The notes beneath the pieces are model-generated. The model was not told the origin of the DNA, did no database searches, and saw nothing but the letters and a program-made list of their open reading frames with translations. Positions 56,244 to 64,000 of a stretch of 64,000 nucleotides of DNA are shown in pieces. The DNA lies in the NCBI RefSeq assembly GCF_016808335.1, contig NC_053144.1:58730195-58794194 (forward strand). Direction: 5' to 3'. Position 1 is the first letter of the stretch. Each line of letters opens with the position of its first letter. The translations under genes and the position numbers were made by a program. Source of the stretch: Panicum virgatum. Its lineage: Eukaryota; Streptophyta; Magnoliopsida; Poales; Poaceae.

Positions 56244-57905
56244 TCTATTATATTAATAAGAAAAGGTTAAAAGAAGTCGAAGGAAGATACCACGTTCGCC
56301 GAGAGAATCTAGAAATTCACACGTTAATCTAAAAAAGAGAAGATTTGCACCGTTGAATTTTATGAAGATCTAACGGTCTAGATCTCCATATCAAATACAA
56401 TTAGAAAATAGCTATTTTCGGATTTAAGAAAAATTAGGACATGACCAAAGAGTTCATGCCGAATATGATAACATGGACATGGATTCTATGTTTTCCTTCC
56501 CTAATCACACACGTACAGCACCCCATGCATCATGTCCTCTACGTCGCTCACACTATTAAATAGATGCAAGCTAATAAATGAGGGTGAAGCAGATATATAT
56601 GCTACATTTCGATGGTCTCAGAAACAATGGTCGCTTCTCTATTGACATACCTTTTCGTTTTCCTTACTTTGTCAACCCGCTACCAAAAGTTTTCATGAAG
56701 AGGGAAAAAATTCAGTTGACTGAACAGTGGTTTCAGTAAAGAGGTTTTATTGCAAGGAACTAGCCACCTGTTGAAGGTGGTAGTCTTTAATTTCTTTATT
56801 TATACTGTTTTGATGTACATTTGGGAGATTAAAACCTCTTCATATGTTTAATATTCTGTATTTTTTATCTATTATATTAATAAGAGAAGGTTAAAAGAAG
56901 TCGAAAGAAGGTACCACGTTCGCCGAGAGAATCTAGAAATTCTCACGTTAATCTAAAAAAGAGAAGATTTGCACCGTTGAATTTTATGAAGATCTAACGG
57001 TCTAGATCTCCATATCAAATACAATTAGAAAATAGCTATTTTCGGATTTAAGAAAAATTAGGACATGACCAAAGAATTCATGCCGAATACGATAACATAG
57101 ACATGGATTCTATGTTTTCCTTCCCTAATCACACACGTACAGCACCCCATGCATCATGTCCTCTACGCCGCTCACATTATTAAATAGATGCAAGCTAATA
57201 AATGAGGGTGGAGCAGATATATATGCTACATTTCGATGGTCTTAGAAACAATGGTCGCTTCTCTGTTGACATACCTTTTCGTTTTCCTTACTTTGTCAAC
57301 CCGCTACCAAAAGTTTTCATGAAGAGGGAAAAAATTCAGTTGACTGTGAACAGTGGTTTCAGTAAAGAGGTTTTATTGCAAGGAACTAGCCACCCGTTGA
57401 AGGTGGTAGTCTTTAATTTCTTTATTTATACTGTTTTGATGTACATTTGGGAGATTAAAACCTCTTCATATGTTTAATATTATGTATTTTTTATTTTTAT
57501 TTCAGGAGAAGGGTAGGCAAGGTGATAAATTGTCTTTCATGCATGAAGCTGTTTGTTGAGAATTGGTCAAGCAAAGATTTCAATTTTTTGTACAGCGTGA
57601 GAAAAGAAGTCGAAAGAAGCCACTACGTTCGCCGAGAGAGTCTAGAAATTCCCACGTTAATATAAAAAGAGAAGATTTGCACCGTTGGATTTTATGAAGA
57701 TCTAACGGTCTAGATCTCCATATCAAATACAATTAGAAAATAGCTATTTTCGGATTTAAGAAAAATTAGGACATGACCAAGGAGTTCATGCCGAATACGA
57801 TAACATGGACATGGATTCTATGTTTTCCTTCCCTAATCACACACGTACAGCACCCCCATGCATCCTGTCCTCTACGTCGCTCACATTATTAAATAGATGC
57901 AAGCT
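56244..57905 (+). repeat. Three tandem copies of an AT-rich element, Helitron-like
   Basis: Copies begin near 56244, 56868 and 57597, with spacings of about 624 and 709 bp; the third is truncated near 57900. Copies are about 97% identical by eye. Each full copy starts TCTATTATATTAATAAG, resembling grass Helitron 5' ends, but I found no CTRR hairpin at the 3' side. Copy 2 has an extra 90-bp tail (57508-57596) beginning after a TTTATTTCAG acceptor-like site. A frame (MRVEQIYMLHFDG..) is open for 91 codons in copy 2 but broken by a 2-bp deletion in copy 1. Confidence 0.5.
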
Positions 57906-58329
57906 CAATTTTAGATAATGAGACACCCGGTCTAGATAGATGCAAGCTAATAAATCTAAGAATTAGCAACATAATTATTGATGAAAAGAAGTTCAATCCA
58001 ACAAAGAACAAGATCTCGATAGGGTTGGACGGTTGGCTAGGCCGCAATCCGCAGATGAGAAAAATCAATTTGAATAAGAAGTAATTAAATTGAGTCATGA
58101 GAACTTCGTTTAGGCAGGAAACAACTCAATCCCGCGGATGAGGAGCTCGATTTGAATGCTGCAGCTTCCATCCTAAGGCTATGTTTAGATTCCAAAAAAA
58201 ATTAGGACATGCAGTAATTTCGAATGTTTGACCAATAATTAGAAGTATTAAATGTGGATAACTAATAAAACTCATTCCATAACCCCGAGTGTAATTGTGA
58301 GATGAATCTTTTAAGTCTAACTGGACTAT
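57906..58329. mobile_element. Intergenic with truncated PIF-like MITE (about 58162-58324)
   Basis: GGCTATGTTTAGATTCC near 58162 is a PIF MITE-type left end. The body continues to about 58324, where element G begins, and no right end is present. Confidence 0.4.
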
Positions 58330-59373
58330 TGTCGTGGTGTGGCAAACCACAACCGGGTGGCAGAAGGCACCCGCCTAAGCCCAGAGGGGGTGTACTCGGG
58401 ATTGCGCTAAGCGATCAGGCCTATCTAGCTTGGGGGCAAGAACACAAGAACACACGAGGATTTTAGAGTGGTTCGGGCCGCCGGAGCGTAATACCCTACG
58501 TCCACTTGAGAGTAGTATTGCTCTTGTGTCCGTGATGAGTCTATCCTCTGCCTTCTAGTCCTTTTCTGGACTTGACCCTTTCTCTAACGGGCGCCTCCCT
58601 TTTATAGAGCAAGGAGGGCGCGTACACAGGTGTTGGACCCCGACAAGTGAGTCCAACATGGATGTATACTATAGACACTAATGGAGCTACAGTGGTGGAG
58701 CATCTCTTGCCAGATACGCTTCATCGCCTTGTAGATGCTCTGACCGAGGGGAGTCTTCTCCCGTCCCATCTGTGAGACGCCCGTTGAGGCAGTGTAGGTT
58801 GCGGCGTAGACTGTTGGGTCTACCGCGTAGGCGTTATAATTCTCCGTCGCCGAGTTGTCGTGTCTAACTGTCGTGCGTGGCGTGGGCAGTGCCAGAGGCT
58901 GCACCACGCGCCTTGGTAACGCGCGGTCAATAGTACAGCCTGTCAAAAGTCGCCTTGGGCTCTGCTGTGGCAGAGCGCACTTACGTCTACCGTATTGAAT
59001 GCGGTAGGTGGGCGTGTCTTCCCGGGGAAGCGTCGCGCCCCTACGCGTGCCCGCACCTGCGGACGCGTGGCGGCTTCGGACCCCGACAGGCGAGGTGTCT
59101 GTTCTCTTCCCGCTAAGGGGTCCGGATAGTATTTGGGGGTCCGGGACCTGGTGGGAGGTCCGGGCCCCCTAGCCGAGCGCTCCCTTCTCCGGGACATGTG
59201 GCTTCACCGGACCCTCCCTAAGCATGGGACGGGTCCGGGGTCGTTTGCCGGGAGAGTAGGGCTTCGGACTACAGGGGTCCGGCTGCTCGGCCGTCAGGGC
59301 GTAGTTAAGGATAACTACGAGACTCTTGTCTAGGCACAGCAAGAGGGGGTACCCTGGACCTGGGGTACCGACA
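58330..59373 (-). repeat. 3' LTR of element G
   Basis: 1,044 bp; near-identical to 61385-62448 over most of its length. Family shared with the LTR of element H. Confidence 0.82.
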
Positions 59374-59652
59374 GTGGCCCCCGGGCCCATCTCGGGAGAG
59401 GTACGAACCCGTGGGTGGTGCCATTATTACGATGTGTTTCCGCACAACTTGGTTGTGTCGGTGTGCTCATGTCAATGAGCGGGTGCTCCGGACCCCTTGG
59501 AGGCCGGAACACCTGTTGCCAGGTTTAGGTACTAGAGCGCTCTCCATAGGGCAGCGAAGGTGTAGGCTTAGGGTACGGAGCCATGCTAAGCAACTGCACG
59601 GACCCCGAACCACCCAGGGAGCGAGCACCATTCCCCGGACCCGGCTTCAGGT

Positions 59653-59912
59653 GACCGTGGCGAGCGGTCTCCACCGGAGCGGGCCACCGGAGTGGACTTG
59701 GAGCGACCGTGGCGAGCGGTCTCCGCCGGAGTGGGCCACCGAAGTGGAGTTGAGTCGACCGTGGCGAGCGGTCTCCGCCGGAGCGGGCCACCGGAGTGGA
59801 CTTGGAGCGACCGTGGCGAGCGTTCTCCGCCGGAGCGGGCCACCGGAGTGGACTTGAGTCGACCGTGGCGAGCGGTCTCCGCCGGAGCGGGCCACCGGAG
59901 TGGACTTGGGTT
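59653..59912. repeat. 52-bp minisatellite, five units, inside element G
   Basis: Units begin GACCGTGGCGAGCG at 59653, 59705, 59757, 59809 and 59861, exactly 52 bp apart. Divergence is a few bases per unit. The open frames across it are a consequence of the repeat. Confidence 0.92.
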
Positions 59913-60345
59913 GTTGCTGACGATCCCATGAATTACGCCACCGGACCTTGCAGCAAGGTGTAGGAAACCAGGCCTTATACTAGAAAGGAGCCCGGGACCT
60001 CTAGGGACAGCAGTCTCAGATACTAGGGGACTCGTAACAGGGTAGTGAAGTACGTAGGCTTAGGGTACATTACCAGGCTAAGCTACGCGGAGCTTCTGTA
60101 CCCCAGGATACGGGCACCACTTCTCCTGAGCAGGTCACTAGAGGTCCGAACTGCCTTCCAGCTAGAAGGGGTGTCCCTACCTGACCACAAGCTAGCAACT
60201 CAATTTGGATCGTTAGCAACAAAAGAAAAGACTCCGTACGGAAGAAAGGAAACATGCAAGCTGAACGGACGAGTGCTATCAGGTCAATGTAAAGATAGGA
60301 CTGAAAAAGTAAATCTCCTTCATTGCTTGATTCGTGGTGTACATC

Positions 60346-60468
60346 AGAGGTCGGGATCACGAGGGCGGACCTCTACCGCTCTGGACCACTTGCTGGTGTC
60401 GCCTGTTTGTGCGATGAAGCCAGAGGTCGGGTTTACAAGGGCGGACCTTTACCACTCTGGTCCACATG
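60346..60468. repeat. 75-bp direct repeat inside element G
   Basis: AGAGGTCGGGATCACGAGGG near 60346 recurs near 60421 as AGAGGTCGGGTTTACAAGGG, each followed by a GGACCT..TACC..CTCTGG block. Confidence 0.7.
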
Positions 60469-61384
60469 TAGGCACCAAATCATTACAAAGGAGAAACATA
60501 CTTAATCCTATCTAGTGATAACCTACAGCCGCTGCCCCGTAAGGCATGCACGTTGCTGGCCGTAGTGGTGCTGGCACCTTGGGGGCTCTTCTGAGTCGTT
60601 GAGGGCGAAGGCGCCCTGGACGTGCTTGTCCAGCATCATCCAGCATCACCTCGGGAGCTTGCAGGGCCCTTCCCAGCATAAGAACTATTTCATGCTTAGT
60701 TTGCATGAGAACAATTTCTTTGGCTTTGAATGGGAGTGGCCCTGCAGTTGCCGGTTGCCGTCGGAAGCCAGCCCGATGGCCGCTCATAGTGAGCTGAAGC
60801 TTGCCTGGCCCCCTGGGAGCAGCTGATGGACGGGTGATTGTTTGGATGAGCACGGAGCGTGGAGAAGGGCGGTCGTTCGCCGGCTCCACCTTGGTGCTGG
60901 CACAGGGCCCCCATGCCTCTCGGTGAGGCCGAGGCCTGTCTGCAGCAGCACCGAAAGAGGCCTGAGCCAGGTGAGGAAGAAGGCGACATGCATCCTTCCC
61001 GAGCCACAGCCGTTGGCTCCAGCTCCATTTTGAGAGGAAACCTTGAGCCGACGTTGTGTCGATGGAGGGGGCTCCCGGTGATTGCTTGAGAGAAAACCTT
61101 GAGCCGACACTGGAATGATGCAGGGCGACGCATAGCTGGCGTCGCTCTTGCGCACCACCGTGCCGGCTCTGAGGTGTCCTAATGGCGACACACAGCAGGC
61201 GCCTCTGCCGTGCGCCACTGCACCGAGGATTCTGCCGATTCGGTGTTGGGGCATGCATCGCGGGTGGCGCCGTGCCCCTCTTCATCTTCTCGTCGTCGTT
61301 GCAGAGGATGAGCTCAACCCCAGAAACTAGGAATTGAGCAGGGATCTAGCCAACGCTTGCGTGCTCCCCACGGACGGCGCCAAA

Positions 61385-62448
61385 CGTCGTGGTGTGGCAA
61401 ACCACAGCTGGGTGGCGAAAGGCACCCGCCTAAGCCCAGAGGGGGTGTACTCGGGATTGCGCTAAGCGATCAGGCCTATCTAGCTTGGGGGAAAGAACAC
61501 AAGAACACATGAGGATTTTAGAGTGGTTCGGGCCGCCGGAGCGTAATACCCTACGTCCACTTGAGAGCAGTATTGCTCTTGTGTCCGTGATGAGTCTATC
61601 CTCTGCCTTCTAGTCCTTTTCTGGACTTGACCCTTTCTCTAACGGGCGCCTCACTTTTATAGAGCAAGGAGGGCGCGTACACAGGTGTTGGACCCCGACA
61701 GGTGGGTCCAACATGGATGTATACTATAGACACTAATGGAGCTACAGTGGTGGAGCATCTCTTGCCAGATACACTTCATCGCCTTGTAGATGCTCTGACC
61801 GAGGGGAGTCTTCTCCCGTCCCATCTGTGAGACGCTCGTTGAGGCAGTGTAGGTTGTGGCGTAGACTGTTGGGTCTACCGCGTAGGCGTTATAATTCTCC
61901 GTCGCCGAGTTGTCATGTCTAACTGTTGTGCGTGGCGTGGGCGGTGCCAGAGGCTGCACCGCGCGCCTTGGTAACGCGCGGTCAATAGTACAGCCTGGCA
62001 AAAGTCGCCTCGGGCTATGCTGCGGCAGAGCGCACTTACGTCTACCGTATTGAATGCGGTAGGTGGGCGTGTCTTCCCGGGGAAGCGTCGCGTCCCTACG
62101 CGTGCCCACACCTGCGGACGCGTGGCGGCTTCGGACCCCCCCAGGCGGCTTCGGACCCCGACAGGCGGGGTGTCTGTTCTCTTCCCTCTAACTGGTCCGT
62201 ATAGTATTTGGGGGTCGGGGACCTGGTGGGAGGTCCGGGCCCCCTAGCTGAGCGCTCCCTTCTCCGGGACATGTGGCTTCACCGGACCCTCCCTAAGCAT
62301 GAGACGGGTCCGGGGTTGTTTGCCGGGAGAGTAGGGCTTCGGACTACAGGGGTCCGGCTGCTCGGCTGTCAGGGCATAGTTAAGGATAACTACGAGACTC
62401 TTGCCTAGGCAGAGCAAGAGGTGGTACCCCGGTCCTGGGGTACCGACA
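61385..62448 (-). repeat. 5' LTR of element G
   Basis: 1,064 bp. On the minus strand the final A of the terminal CA is mutated (..CCACGACG), then the primer-site-like sequence follows directly. Confidence 0.82.
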
Positions 62449-62488
62449 ATAGTTATTCGTAACTACGCCCTAAGCGGGTCCGGGGAGC

Positions 62489-64000
62489 TGTCGGTACCGT
62501 GCAGCTGGGAAACCCACTCCTACTGTGCCAAGACTCGCGTAGTTATCCGTAACTACGCCCTAAGGAGTTGAGCAGCCGGACCCCTGGGGTCCGACTCCAT
62601 CTCACCGGACCAACGGTCCCGGACCCGCTTCCCGCTCGGGGACGGGTCCGGTGTCACAACGTGTCCCAGAGGTGGAAATGCTCAGCACCTATGGCCGCGG
62701 ACCTGGAACCCCACGGGTGGGTCCGGGACCTCCACGTGCCTATCCGGACCCCGTGAGCTCTCGGCTCAGGCGCTCAGCTAGCTGCTCGGGAGGGGTCCAG
62801 AGCCACCACGTGTCACGCAGACGCAGGCGCGGGCGCAAGCCTTCCGCTGGAAGCTCCCTCTCCCACCCGCATTAAGTGCGAGTGGTTGAGGCGGGCTTTG
62901 CTGCCTCTGGGCATGGGGTAGCTTTTGTCAGTCCACACTGTGGATCGCCAGTTACCGAGGCGGCTCGTCAGCTACCAAGGCAAGCATTAAAGACTCAGCG
63001 CCGCATGCATGGGCGATGAGTCATGATGACCAGCTACTGACTGGAGCAACAGTGCACGCTGCTACAGCGGACTGAGTCAGTAGTTCGGCGCTTCATCATG
63101 ACCTCGATGCGCGGCTGCAGAGGCTAGACTCTACTCCGACAGGACAGCTCAAGACCATCCCTGGTCAGAAGCTACGCACGGAAGCCGACTACAAGATCTC
63201 CGGATCTGAGGCATTGAAGGCCAAAGTGTAGTTTATAATACATCACCGGGTCCACATGTCGGGGCCCTGCTCAGTGTACATGCTCCCTTTGGACATATAA
63301 AAGGGAGAGCACGCCCACTAGAATACAGATCTCTCAGACTCTCTCGAGACTCAGCTGAGGATACACACAAGCTCACCCAGACTCAGGCAATACAGCACAC
63401 AGTGGACGTAGGGTATTACGCTCCGGCGGCCCGAACCACTCTAAATCCTGTTGTGTTCATCATGTTCTTGTGAGAGATTGAACTAGTCACTAGCTAACCC
63501 TCGAGTACCCACCCTCTGGGCTTAGGCGGGTGCCTTCCGCCACCCGGCTGTGGTTTGCCACACCACGACATTTGGCGCGCCAGGTAGGGGGGCTTTAGCT
63601 AGTTTTAGCTCATCTCTTGCCCATCTCCATGGCTCGGGTGGTTGAGCACTCCCACCATGATGATGACGTGGAGATGACGGAGGGTGTGGCGTCATCCGCG
63701 CCACACGCCTCTTGCCTTCCTGCGCCAGGGGCAACCGTGCCCGTGGAGCAGCCACCGTCGGCAGCGGTGCGCGCTGCACGTCGGCGAGAGTCAGGGCGCC
63801 CGTCAAGGGCTCCCTCACAAGCTGCGAGCGGTGGAGCGACAAATCCCAGCTCGCAGCATACCTCACTCATGTGAGGAAGCCTGCTCTGGCGGAATGCCGA
63901 CTCCGGTCGCACCAAGCCCGCTCCGGCGGAAAGCCGACTCCGGTCGCACCCCCGACTCTACATCTCTGTAAGTCCTACCTTTAGAGGCCCAGCAGGGAAT
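62489..64000 (+). mobile_element. Element H: LTR retrotransposon running off the window
   Basis: LTR at 62489-63570 (TGTCGGTACC to CACCACGACA) of the same family as element G but on the plus strand, with TATAAAA at 63296-63302. It is followed by a primer-site-like TTTGGCGCGCCAGGTAGGGG and a leader. The rest lies beyond the window. TGGCGC-type primer sites occur in Tat-lineage Gypsy elements of grasses; lineage inferred. Confidence 0.75.
63629..63874 (+). pseudogene. Possible start of element H gag, truncated
   Basis: ATG 63629 opens 81 codons (MARVVEHSHHDDDVEMTEG..) 59 bases after the LTR and stops at TGA 63872-63874. Position fits a gag N-terminus, but no gag motif is visible, so either the frame is broken or this is leader sequence. 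Confidence 0.35.

Larger units (their letters stand above)
58330..62448 (-). mobile_element. Element G: non-autonomous LTR retrotransposon
   Basis: Two near-identical LTRs (58330-59373 and 61385-62448) on the minus strand start TGTCGGTACC and end CACCACGAC(A/G). TATA box CTATAAAAGG lies near 58597-58606 and in the partner LTR. A primer-site-like TTTGGCGCCGTCCGTGGGG adjoins the 5' LTR (61366-61384), and purine-rich GGGCCCGGGGGCCAC adjoins the 3' LTR. The 2.0-kb interior codes for no gag or pol that I can recognise, so G must borrow enzymes. Flanks ACTAT and ATAGT are not direct repeats, so no target duplication is seen. Confidence 0.82.

Noticed and set aside
59411..59931. Repetitive frames on both strands over element G
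   Set aside because: Explained by the 52-bp minisatellite; a period not divisible by three rotates the frames.
58325..62453. ACTAT and ATAGT as a target duplication of element G
   Set aside because: They are inverted complements, not direct repeats.
1..64000. CRISPR arrays, operons or bacterial genes
   Set aside because: Spliceosomal introns, plant transposons and a eukaryotic tRNA show nuclear plant DNA. Regular repeats here are minisatellites or transposon copies.

Overview
This window is nuclear DNA of a grass, most likely a panicoid. Four intron-containing or GC-rich plant genes and one tRNA sit among densely packed grass transposons: SINE, Stowaway, PIF/Harbinger, hAT, MULE, LINE, Copia and Ty3/Gypsy. 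Third positions in coding sequence are strongly GC-rich. All calls come from reading the sequence; no database search was run.

Left arm (1-18,000). A Stowaway MITE and a tRNA-derived SINE with a perfect 13-bp target duplication precede a tRNA-Arg(TCG) gene. Next come a seven-exon Golgi-type UDP-glucuronic acid decarboxylase (UXS) with an AT-AC U12-type first intron, a single-exon ESB1-like dirigent protein, and a six-exon DUF3741/DUF4378 (TRM-like) protein with a 13-nt micro-exon and a GC-AG intron. MITEs follow.

Central tower (19,500-46,025). A dead cytochrome P450 gene (CYP76-like) is split by at least seven insertions. Each carries a recognisable target-site duplication: (i) a 3.7-kb solo LTR (A) holding a second solo LTR (B); (ii) solo LTR F; (iii) a Pack-MULE-like element holding a Reina-like chromovirus (D). 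D in turn holds a long-LTR Gypsy element (E) in its integrase and a solo LTR (C) between RT and RNase H. E keeps an intact extra ORF (orf0) upstream of gag. It has lost pol and most of its 3' LTR across a junction filled with inverted LTR sequence. The long LTRs of the B/E family carry what looks like a small spliced acidic coding module with a conserved hairpin and 3' splice site. Related parts occur in the A/C family. This is the least explained signal in the window.

Right arm (46,000-64,000). A Copia-like fragment with a duplicated promoter and a PIF MITE precede a nine-exon M50B-like zinc metalloprotease gene on the minus strand; its introns hold a PIF-like MITE, an hAT-like element and a truncated LINE. 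Beyond it lie Helitron-like tandem copies, a non-autonomous LTR element (G), and the start of a same-family element (H) in the opposite orientation that runs off the window.
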